DNA of 32,053 bases, taken from Hyphomicrobiales bacterium (GTDB lineage: Bacteria; Pseudomonadota; Alphaproteobacteria; Rhizobiales; Beijerinckiaceae). The stretch lies in the NCBI GenBank assembly GCA_019247605.1, contig JAFBAS010000019.1, forward strand, positions 1-32,053, given 5' to 3'. This document shows, in pieces, positions 8,347-15,366 of this stretch. The translations under genes were made by a program, and so were the position numbers. The notes under the pieces were generated by a model. It saw nothing but the letters and a program-made list of their open reading frames with translations, had not been told where the DNA came from and did not search any database. Each line of letters begins with the position of its first letter. The first letter of the stretch is position 1.

Positions 8347-8776
8347 TTAAAGTGTATTTTTTACGTCTATCCCAGGCACGTTTATGTCAATGGCAGGACC
8401 GCCGCTTTTTGACTGGGGACGAAGTCCGATGACACCATCACCAGGGATGCTCACTAACGTCCCCTGGAATGATGGATTCTGTATCACCTGACCACCCTGC
8501 GCTAATTTTTCGAACAATTCCTCTGCCGTTGCTTCGGGATTTGCCCCTCCTGAAAGGTCTCTGATATCAGAACTGGTTCCCGGTTGCCCCCCTCCCTCCC
8601 CCGCACGCGGTATTCCGCATCTCCCAGACTTGAGAGAGTTGATGTCGCTGATCGAGTAGCGCGAACCGATTTCGCTCTCGGTGCCAGTTGAGCCGGCGAC
8701 GAGTTCTTCGGTGGTCGCCCGCGCCCTCAAAGCCTCTCACTTCTGCGCGACTGTTGCTGCAAACCAGATCCGTCAT
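8347..8776 (-). pseudogene. Small protein with polymorphic-toxin-like tail, apparent frameshift
   Basis: The long frame 8347-8730 encodes about 127 residues without a good start (first codon would be TTG), ending LRPQSKSGGPAIDINVPG and a TAA at 8347-8349. An ATG at 8774-8776 overlaps the stop of the upstream lipoprotein frame as ATGA and begins MTDLVCSNSRAEV in another frame. Dropping one base near 8736-8738 joins the two as SRAEVEALRARATTEELV and gives a 142-residue protein. The tail (EELFEKLAQGGQVI, then GDGVIGLRP and GGPAIDINVPG) recalls short C-terminal domains seen at the ends of polymorphic toxins; this is a resemblance from memory, not a firm family call. It could be a broken toxin, an immunity-like protein, or an intact gene with a sequence error. 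Confidence 0.45.
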
Positions 8777-10126
8777 TGCGGAAGAACGGTTCCAGCGGGT
8801 CCCAGCGGATTTATAAGAATAGAAGGCCCTCCCGCGGGCGGTCCCGGAATAGTATACAGTGCCCCCTTGTTTGTTGGTGGGCCGCCTTTGCTCGCGCTTG
8901 GACCGCCACCTGCTGATGCAGCAGCCGCTGTGCTTTCTTCCGTGGCCGTAATTACAAACAACGTAAAATCGGAGAGCCGGCCGACATCCTTAGCGCTCAC
9001 ATACAAGTCATGCGCTCCAAAATGCCCAAGCGACAAAGCATCCTCCGGTAAGCTGTCTCTTTCTGTAAGAAGCCACCCCCCATGCAAACTTCTGAGTCTC
9101 GGATTAAGGCTCAAGCGCGCCCGATCCCCTTTCCGAAATAGCCTATATTTGTCGTTCCCTTCGCCCCAGCAAACGACACAGGAGGGCGGTTGCAGAAACC
9201 GTTCATCCGGCACGTGGATTTGCATATCCACCTGCTTGCATGCTGTTACTCTGGCGCTGTTGTACGCGGCGAGAGCAGTGCTCAACGACTTGTCGGCCGT
9301 GTCTAATGCCGCAGCTGCTCCCTTTGCCAAGACCCTTGCGTTGGCCGCGTCCTGTTCGGCCTTATCAGCGTCCGCTTTTTTATTCGGGTCCCCCGGATTC
9401 TTTTTGGCCTCGGCCGCCGCCGCCTTCGCGGCAAGCTCGAGCTTATTTGCTGCCTCATTGAACTTCTTGGAATTGGTCAGGGCCGAACTGAAAGTGTTTC
9501 TTGCATTGGTAAGTTGGGTCATCAAGTCTTTATCAGGTGCGGGACTGGTGAAACCCACATTTGGACAGTACAAGTTTGCAGGAGTGCTTGCGACTGCGTC
9601 AAAATTGATGTTCTGTGCCTTTTGGACAAGCGGATAGGCTTCTATAAAATCTCCTGGCCCGATATTGCCCCACGCATATTGATAAAGCGCGCGGAGCCTG
9701 CGCAATTCATCGCTGCTCGTTACGGGCGAGTAGGTCCAACTTTGCTGCCAAGAATCGGTCGCAGTCAGCGAACCTGCCACGGAAGCATTACCGTCTGTCA
9801 CTTGCCGCTGTGCCATCGTGCTAGGCATGGCAGATAAGGTTCGGTTGAATTGATTCACCGCGGTCGTGGCGGTCGAAAACGGACCCCCAATCGATGGGGT
9901 GATCGAATTGTTTGTCGACGCTGTCCCAATCCCAATATCAACATGCGCTGGCAACGCGTAGGGATTGTCGTAAAAGATGCTCAGATTGTAGAGAACTTGC
10001 TTAGTTTGAAGATCTCCAACCGTGGAAGCCAACTCGAGCGTATTATGATTCAGTTGCGTGCTCGCACACCCCCCCCACGATCGCTATGACCGTCGCTCCA
10101 ACGAATAGCGCAAGCTTGACGCTCAT
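8773..10126 (-). pseudogene. Lipoprotein gene broken (or switched off) at a G8 tract
   Basis: ATG at 10124-10126, preceded by GGGGAGG, begins MSVKLALFVGATVIAIVGG and then meets a run of eight G (plus-strand C at 10069-10076). As written the frame stops after 27 codons. With seven G the frame reads VGGCASTQLNHNTLELAST, a lipobox with Cys20, and runs without interruption into the long frame that starts at 10032, giving a 450-residue lipoprotein. The mature part has an Ala/Lys/Asp-rich, probably helical section (about residues 195-275), a cysteine pair in SCVVCWGEGND, and a Gly/Pro-rich tail GPPAGGPSILINPLG. No known family recognised. It overlaps the next gene by ATGA. The tract may be a phase-variation switch, a decay mutation or a homopolymer error. 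Confidence 0.6.
10069..10076 (-). repeat. Homopolymer G8 tract in the lipoprotein signal sequence
   Basis: Eight consecutive G on the coding strand at codons 17-20 of the lipoprotein. Eight give an early stop; seven restore the lipobox and the remaining 430 codons. The position inside the signal sequence is typical of contingency loci, where slipped-strand mispairing switches surface proteins on and off, but it is equally where sequencing errors gather. Confidence 0.7.
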
Positions 10127-10139
10127 TATTGCCTCCCCA

Positions 10140-10450
10140 TGGCATGCTTCCTTAACTCCATGATGACTCAAGCATGCCCCTGTAGCAAGTTACTTGAACT
10201 TGTAAGGTACAAAGGTGGGCAAGTCTTCGCTCTCGCATCCAACAATTCATTCCGCCGAAACTGGTACCCGCAACCTAACTTCCCTTCACCGCTGTAAGCG
10301 TTCCAATCCCGGCGCGTCCCGACCGGGCTCTATTCGCTTCGCTCACTCAACCCCGCATCGCGGATCTGAGCCCTGCGGGTGACGATCCCTCGCGCACGCG
10401 GCTGCAACGCACAGTCTAGAAGAAAAACTAACCATGGTGGGAGCAGAGCA
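10140..10450. other. AT-richer intergenic stretch without recognised gene
   Basis: About 310 bp between the lipoprotein start and the broken regulator gene. Both strands contain only short frames. It presumably holds the minus-strand promoter of the lipoprotein pair and the plus-strand promoter of the regulator. I looked for a TumE-like toxin frame upstream of the regulator, as its family would predict, and did not see one. Confidence 0.5.
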
Positions 10451-10802
10451 ATGACGGCGCGTTTGAGAACCGTAACGCTTTCCGTTGCCTCACAGGAGGA
10501 CATTACCCATCGAGCCATTGCGGCTTCAAGGGTAAGAAGCTCGGCGACCACATCAGTTTTGCGAGCATCGAGCTCTTATGGAAAGTGCTCTCGCCCAAGC
10601 GCTGGGAAATTTTGAAAAGCATGACGGGACAAGGCCCGATGCCCATTCGCGAAGTCGCGCGAAGGGTGGGGCGGGACGTGAAGGCCGTTCATGGCGACGT
10701 GCACTCCCTGCTCGATGCCGGCGTGCTCGAAAGTCGAGGGACGGCCGGATCGAATTCCCCTATGACGGCGTGCACGTGGATTTCATGCTGAACGGCGCAT
10801 GA
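10451..10802 (+). pseudogene. MarR-like (HVO_A0114-type) antitoxin/regulator, two frameshifts
   Basis: Three consecutive pieces in three frames together make a small winged-helix regulator. Piece one starts at ATG 10451 (GGGAG upstream) and reads TVTLSVASQEDITHRAIAA; piece two covers HISFASIELLWKVLSPKRW and GPMPIREVARRVGRDVKAVH to about codon GVLES; piece three reads DGRIEFPYDGVHVDFMLNGA and stops at 10802. Shifts fall near 10523-10530 and 10730-10742, each equal to loss of one base; restoring both gives 117 residues, the usual length. The family often serves as antitoxin to a TumE/DUF6516-type toxin, which is missing here. It is therefore most likely a decayed orphan antitoxin; two sequencing errors in one small gene would be the alternative. 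Confidence 0.7.
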
Positions 10803-10831
10803 CGCGTGGGCGCTTTCTCGTTTGAGCGGCT

Positions 10832-11902
10832 TTACGCGAGGATCGTCCGCGCCTCTTCCCAGATGCGTTCGATCACGTCGGCCGCCGGCTCCGCCCGCGC
10901 GAGCTTGGCGGATTGCCCGGCCAAGGCCTGCATGCGATGCAGGTCATTCGCCTTCTGCCCGGCCTCACGCATCGCGGCGGTGAGCCCGCGTTGCACCGGG
11001 TAGGGCGCCGGAAGCGGCGCCTCGGGCGCCGTCGCCGCCAGCACATAATTCGTCGCGATGCTGCGTCCCAGGCGACCGCTGAACGCCCGCGAAAGCATCG
11101 TGTCCTCGGGTCGCGTTTCGGCGAGCGCGTCGGCCCAGACCTTATGGGTCTTGGCTTCCGGGCAGCGCAGGAAACCCGTTCCGATCTGCGCGGCGCTCGC
11201 GCCGAGCGAGAGCGCGGCCGCGACGCCGCGCCCGTCCGCGATCCCGCCCGTCGCGACGACCGGCACACGCACCGCATCCGCAATCGCCGGGAGAAGCGCG
11301 AAAAGTCCGACGAGGCGCCGCTCGGCTTCCGCAGCCTGGAACGTGCCGCGATGCCCGCCGGCCTCCATGCCTTGTGCAACGATCACGTCCGCTCCCGCAG
11401 CCTCGGCCGCCAACGCCTCTGCGACCGTGGAGACATTGGCGAACCAGGCGATCCTTCGCGCCTTCAGTTTTTCGACGAACTCGGGCGGGTAAAGCCCCAT
11501 GACCGAGGACACGATCGGCGGCCCGGCCTCGAGCAGGGCCTCACACTGGCTCGCGAAATCCGGCGGGGCCGAATTGCCGGCCTCCTCGGATACTTGTGGA
11601 CCCCAGCTTGCGAGGAATGCCCGCACCCGCGCCTCCTGGGCGGCGTCGCGTCGAGGCGGCGGGTCCGGTACCCACAGATTGAGCTGGAAGACGCCATTGC
11701 TGCCCGAACGCATCTCCTTCACCCAGTCGAGGATCGCGTCGCGCCGCATCAGGAGGGCGCCGCAAGCGCCGAGCCCGCCCGCATTCGCGACCGCGACCGA
11801 AAGAGAGGATGGGCAAGCTCCCGCCATCGGCGCGAGCAGAATGGGCAGTTCGAGGCCGAAACGGGTGCAAAACGACTTGGCGCGCGCAAGAGGGGAAGTC
11901 AT
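10832..11902 (-). CDS. Nitronate monooxygenase
   Basis: A 356-residue FMN-dependent TIM-barrel enzyme of the nitronate monooxygenase (2-nitropropane dioxygenase) family, which oxidises alkyl nitronates such as propionate 3-nitronate. Key motifs are PILLAPMAGACPSSLSVAV near the N terminus, AQGMEAGGHRG with the catalytic-type histidine, and PVVATGGIADGRGVAAALSLGA, which binds the FMN phosphate, followed by QIGTGFLRCPEA. Length is normal for the family. The start is ATG 11902 after AAAGGTGACGTG; a GTG one codon earlier is also possible. It ends close to the broken regulator gene on the opposite strand and stands alone as a transcription unit. FMN-dependent enoyl reductases are related but lack the EAGGHRG loop. 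Confidence 0.88.
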   Translation of the reverse strand: MTSPLARAKSFCTRFGLELPILLAPMAGACPSSLSVAVANAGGLGACGALLMRRDAILDWVKEMRSGSNGVFQLNLWVPDPPPRRDAAQEARVRAFLASWGPQVSEEAGNSAPPDFASQCEALLEAGPPIVSSVMGLYPPEFVEKLKARRIAWFANVSTVAEALAAEAAGADVIVAQGMEAGGHRGTFQAAEAERRLVGLFALLPAIADAVRVPVVATGGIADGRGVAAALSLGASAAQIGTGFLRCPEAKTHKVWADALAETRPEDTMLSRAFSGRLGRSIATNYVLAATAPEAPLPAPYPVQRGLTAAMREAGQKANDLHRMQALAGQSAKLARAEPAADVIERIWEEARTILA

Positions 11903-12140
11903 CACGTCACCTTTGCCGAGGGCTCCCGGAATGACCTACTCGATCTCGACGTTCGAGGCAGCCTCTTTGCCGACGTCGCGACCGCAAAACCGCATTGCTA
12001 TCCCCCCGCGAAGCGCCTATATCCTGACCTATTCCCTCCGTATGTAATTGCGAAGGATGCTCCGGCCAGCGCGCCGAGCCGGAGCCCAAGGTTTTTGTGC
12101 CGTGGATCAGCTCGATCCGCCAAAAGAGGAGGTTCTCTCC

Positions 12141-12854
12141 GTGGCCCTGTTGTTGATGCCGAAGGCGACCGCCGTATGGCTGGTCGACAATACTTCGCTC
12201 AGCTTCGAGCAAATCGCTGAATTTTGCCATTTGCATCCGCTGGAAGTGAAAAGCATCGCCGATGGCGAAGTTGCCGCCGGCATCAAAGGCCTCGATCCGG
12301 TCCTCACGGGACAGCTCACGCGCGAGGAGATCGAGCGCGCCGAGAAGGACCCGGGCCACAGCCTCAAGATGGCGCAAGGGAAGGTCCATCTGCCCGAGGT
12401 AAAACGCAAGACCAAGGGCCCGCGCTACACGCCCTTGTCGCGTCGGCAGGATCGGCCGAACGCCATTCTCTGGCTCTTGCGCAACCATGCCGAGCTGAAG
12501 GACGCGCAGATCTCGCGCCTCGTCGGCACCACGAAATCGACGATCGAGGCGGTGCGCGAGCGTACCCATTGGAACTCGGCGAGCCTTCAGCCGCTCGACC
12601 CGGTGACGCTAGGCCTTTGCTCGCAGATCGACCTCGACATGGAGGTGGCGCGCGCCGCCAAGGATAAGCCGGCGGTCGTCCAGGATACGGGTGCGACCTT
12701 GCTGCCGGCCGAAGTCACCGCCGCGCGCACGAAGCCTGCCGAGCCAGCCGAAAAATTGCCGACCTTCGCACCATCGGCGCCGAAGCCGGAAGAAGAAAAG
12801 ATCGACCCCGACAGCGTCTTCGCGAAGCTCAAGGATTTCAAGCCGAAGGAGTAG
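12141..12854 (+). CDS. trcR: Cell cycle transcriptional regulator TrcR (DUF1013)
   Basis: A 237-residue DUF1013 protein, named TrcR in alphaproteobacteria, where it associates with transcription and the cell-cycle network. The N terminus reads LLMPKATAVWLVDNTSLSF followed by EQIAEFCHLHPLEVKSIADG; the centre has TPLSRRQDRPNAILWLLRNH and QISRLVGTTKSTIEAVRERT, a helix-turn-helix-like segment, then a disordered Ala/Pro/Lys-rich tail ending in DSVFAKLKDFKPKE. The start at GTG 12141 is chosen because AGAGGAGG precedes it and because the family begins a few residues before LLMPKATAVWLVD; the open frame runs 31 codons further upstream without support. It stands alone between nmo and the DUF427 gene. 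Confidence 0.9.
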   Translation: MALLLMPKATAVWLVDNTSLSFEQIAEFCHLHPLEVKSIADGEVAAGIKGLDPVLTGQLTREEIERAEKDPGHSLKMAQGKVHLPEVKRKTKGPRYTPLSRRQDRPNAILWLLRNHAELKDAQISRLVGTTKSTIEAVRERTHWNSASLQPLDPVTLGLCSQIDLDMEVARAAKDKPAVVQDTGATLLPAEVTAARTKPAEPAEKLPTFAPSAPKPEEEKIDPDSVFAKLKDFKPKE

Positions 12855-12911
12855 CGCGCCCCCACGCCGAGCGCGATCTCTGGTCGTGCACAGGTCGACG
12901 CAATCGCCCCG

Positions 12912-12940
12912 CTTCCCGGCGCGATTGTCTCGCCGGGGAG
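12912..12940 (+). terminator. Hairpin after trcR, terminator candidate
   Basis: A ten-base-pair stem (12912-12921 with 12931-12940, one G-T wobble) and nine-base loop lie about 60 bp after the trcR stop, in the convergent gap with the DUF427 gene. There is no T-run, so it may act with Rho or serve both strands. Confidence 0.35.
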
Positions 12941-13039
12941 AGAGAAAACTCGCGCAGGCGCATCGCCGCGAGGAAACTTGGTCGCAATTGCACGCCCTTG
13001 AGGGGCGTGCCTGGAAACCGCGAAACATCACGCCTGATA

Positions 13040-13414
13040 TCAATCCGCTTCCTCGATGCGGTCGACGCGCTTGGGATAAAAGGCGAGGTGGTCCTTGATG
13101 GCGGCGACGCCGGGCAAGGGGTTCTCATAGGTCCACACCGCGTTCTCGGAAACCTGGCCGTCGACCACGAGGGAGAAATAGCTCGCGTCTCCCTTATAAG
13201 GGCAATGGCTGGTGTGCGACGTGCGCCGCAGAAGGCTCATATCGGCATCCTGGCGGGGAAAATACTTCACCTTGGGATGATGGGCCTCCTCGAGATCGAG
13301 CACCCTTGCCGAATCGACGATGGTGGCGCCTTTCCAGCTCACCTTGGCACGCCCCTTCCCAGGGCGAACCGTGATCGGGTGCTCGGCCGTGCCGCCAATC
13401 ATTTCAGCTTTCAT
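13040..13414 (-). CDS. DUF427 domain protein
   Basis: A 124-residue DUF427 protein. The family is a small beta-rich fold of unknown function that is common in actinobacteria and proteobacteria. Recognisable text is TVRPGKGRAKVSWKGATIVD, then KVKYFPRQDADMSLL, TSHCPYKGDASYFSL and NAVWTYENPLPGVAAIKDHL with FYPKRVD near the C terminus. The start at 13414 has AAGGAGG six bases upstream; a GTG one codon earlier is less likely. It is transcribed away from the cobalamin riboswitch promoter and shows no link to cobalamin synthesis. Confidence 0.88.
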   Translation of the reverse strand: MKAEMIGGTAEHPITVRPGKGRAKVSWKGATIVDSARVLDLEEAHHPKVKYFPRQDADMSLLRRTSHTSHCPYKGDASYFSLVVDGQVSENAVWTYENPLPGVAAIKDHLAFYPKRVDRIEEAD

Positions 13415-13522
13415 CACTGCCTCCTTGTTCGCCTCGCGCGAATGTCCGTTCGCCCATGGCGGGCTTTGCGAGGATCGCCCGCAGCGTATAGACAGACGCT
13501 CATGTGGGATGCCCCGACGAGA

Positions 13523-13552
13523 TTGACACCCACCATGCCGCGCTTCTATCTA
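13523..13552 (+). promoter_or_regulatory. Putative promoter of the cobalamin riboswitch transcript
   Basis: TTGACA at 13523-13528, an 18-base spacer and TATCTA at 13547-13552 form a sigma-70-like promoter. The predicted start of transcription, around 13558-13561, coincides with the first bases of the riboswitch. The -10 box matches the consensus only in part. Confidence 0.55.
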
Positions 13553-13560
13553 GCTTCAGC

Positions 13561-13765
13561 GATGGTCCCCTCGAAAGGGGGGTGAAAAGGGAATGCGGTG
13601 CGACCAGGCGCTCCGGGCAAGTCCGGACGTCGAGCCAATGCCGCAGCTGCCCCCGCAACTGTAAGCGGTGAGCCTCTCGCGACGACGCCACTGGAAACCG
13701 GCCGAGGCTGGTGGCCGGGAAGGCCGCGAGAGGCGGTGATCCGCAAGCCAGGAGACCTGCCATCG
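13561..13765 (+). promoter_or_regulatory. Cobalamin (AdoCbl) riboswitch
   Basis: A class I-type cobalamin riboswitch controlling the cob operon that follows. Seen directly are the GGGAA element near 13590, a stretch reading GCTGCCCCCGCAACTGTAAG, the GCCACTG element at 13687-13693, and a complete B12 box AAGCCAGGAGACCTGCC at 13745-13761. High coenzyme B12 is expected to shut down expression of the downstream genes. A GC-rich inverted repeat at about 13776-13805, just after the B12 box, may be part of the expression platform; it has no T-run, so translational or Rho-dependent control is as likely as intrinsic termination. The first coding start is about 130 bp further on. Confidence 0.95.
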
Positions 13766-13891
13766 CGAGCAGCATGCCGCCGGGCGGGGCGCCCCGGTGG
13801 CGGTTCGGCGCCGATGCTCGGCTCAACCGGACGCTGGGCTCTTCACGAGACCGGCCGATGCACCCCAAGGACGCCGAGCCCCGGGAGCATC

Positions 13892-14302
13892 ATGCCGGAT
13901 CGACCAACGTCAATTCACATCTGCGTCACTTGCCGAAATGCCGGCGACCCTGAGGATGCGCCCGAGAGGCCGGGCGCACGGCTTTATCGGATGTTGCGGC
14001 AGGCCGCGACGCGGCGCGGCGCACCCGTCGAGCTCATCCCGGTCGAGTGCTTAAGCGTTTGCAAGCGCCCTTGCACGATTGGCTTCTCGGGACCCGGCAA
14101 ATGGACCTATATCTACGGCGATTTTGCGCCCGATGAGGCCTCAGCCGAAGTCATACTCGACGCCGCCAAGCTTTACGCGGCTACGCCCGACGGGCTCATT
14201 CCGTGGCGGCAACGCCCGTCTGCCCTGAAGAAGGGTGTCGTGGCTCGCATCCCACCGCTCGCATCCCATCCCACACCCGATCTTCCGGAGGCCGCCGAAT
14301 GA
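13892..14302 (+). CDS. DUF1636 metal-binding protein, first gene of the cob operon
   Basis: A 136-residue DUF1636 protein with a thioredoxin-like [2Fe-2S] ferredoxin pattern: CVTC at residues 11-14 and CLSVCKRPC at 53-61. These cysteines probably bind an iron-sulfur cluster or a metal. The start at 13892 follows CGGGAG; the frame extends far upstream through the riboswitch but cannot be translated from there sensibly. The stop overlaps the cobW start as ATGA. The family is found mostly in cobalamin gene clusters, and its role there (cobalt handling or electron supply to an oxidative step such as CobG) is not established. First position behind the riboswitch confirms a link to cobalamin. Confidence 0.85.
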   Translation: MPDRPTSIHICVTCRNAGDPEDAPERPGARLYRMLRQAATRRGAPVELIPVECLSVCKRPCTIGFSGPGKWTYIYGDFAPDEASAEVILDAAKLYAATPDGLIPWRQRPSALKKGVVARIPPLASHPTPDLPEAAE

Positions 14303-15351
14303 CGACGCCCATGAGTTCCCCGCTTCGCGAGAAGACTCCGATCACTATCGTCACCGGCTTCCTCGGCGCCGGCAAGACGACGCTCATTCGCCATGTGCTC
14401 GAGCGAGCCGATGGGCGGCGCCTCGCGCTCATCATCAACGAGTTCGGCGACGTCGGGGTCGATGGCGAGATCCTGCGCTCTTGCGGCATTGAGAGTTGTC
14501 GCGAGGAGAACATCGTCGAGCTTGCCAATGGGTGCCTGTGTTGCACGGTGGCGGATGATTTCATCCCGGCGATCGAGGCTCTACTCGGCCGCGACGAGGC
14601 GCCGGACCACATCATCGTGGAAACCTCCGGCCTTGCCTTGCCGAAGCCGCTGCTGAAAGCGTTCGATTGGCCACCGATCCGCGCCAGGGTCACGGTCGAC
14701 GGCGTCGTGGCGGTTGCAGATGCGGCGGCGGTCGCGGCCGGCCGTTTTGCCGACGACCCGGAAAAACTCGCGCGCCAGCGTGCCGCCGACCCGTCGCTCG
14801 AGCACGACAACCCGTTGGAAGAGGTCTACGAGGATCAGCTTCTGTGCGCCGATCTCATCATCCTCAACAAGACCGACCTTCTCGATCGCGAAAGCCTTTC
14901 GCGCGTACATGGCGACATCGCGGCCGCCGTGCCGCGCGCAGTGAAAGTCGTCGAGACCCGTGAGGGACGCGTCGAGCCCGCCATCCTCCTCGGGCTCGCA
15001 GCCGCCGCCGAGGACGATCTTGAATCTCGCCCTTCCCACCACGATGCCGAGGAGGAGCATGACCACGACGATTTCGACAGCTTCGTCGTGGACCTGCCCG
15101 CGATCGACGATCCAACCTCCTTTGTCGCGAAGCTCGCCGCGCTCGCGAGCGCCCATGACGTGCTGCGCGTGAAGGGCTTTCTCGAAGTGACCGGCAAGCC
15201 GATGCGACTTCTGGTGCAGGGCGTGGGTCAACGCTTCCGCCAGCAATTCGACCGTCCCTGGGCACAGGGAGAGGCAAGGCGTGGCCGACTCGTTGTGATC
15301 GGCGAGAAAGGCATCGATCGGGCAGCCGTGACAGCGGCCATCACCGCATAG
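14299..15351 (+). CDS. cobW: CobW, cobalamin-pathway GTPase metallochaperone
   Basis: A 350-residue G3E-family GTPase. Walker A is GFLGAGKTT (residues 20-28), the metal-binding CxCC is NGCLCC (Cys 79, 81, 82), and NKTD for guanine recognition follows near residue 193. A His/Asp/Glu-rich stretch (HHDAEEEHDHDD, about residue 252 on) is a typical extra metal-binding loop, before the C-terminal CobW_C domain with VLRVKGFLEV. CobW is thought to deliver cobalt to the CobNST chelatase. It overlaps DUF1636 by ATGA and lies 15 bp before cobN, so all three are co-expressed from the riboswitch transcript. Zinc-type COG0523 proteins look similar, but position makes CobW secure. Confidence 0.92.
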   Translation: MTTPMSSPLREKTPITIVTGFLGAGKTTLIRHVLERADGRRLALIINEFGDVGVDGEILRSCGIESCREENIVELANGCLCCTVADDFIPAIEALLGRDEAPDHIIVETSGLALPKPLLKAFDWPPIRARVTVDGVVAVADAAAVAAGRFADDPEKLARQRAADPSLEHDNPLEEVYEDQLLCADLIILNKTDLLDRESLSRVHGDIAAAVPRAVKVVETREGRVEPAILLGLAAAAEDDLESRPSHHDAEEEHDHDDFDSFVVDLPAIDDPTSFVAKLAALASAHDVLRVKGFLEVTGKPMRLLVQGVGQRFRQQFDRPWAQGEARRGRLVVIGEKGIDRAAVTAAITA

Positions 15352-15366
15352 GGCCCGTGAAGCGCC

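Noticed and set aside
10912-12220. 435-codon plus-strand frame opposite nitronate monooxygenase running into trcR
   Set aside because: Shadow of the monooxygenase gene and out of frame with trcR; no domain and no ribosome site.
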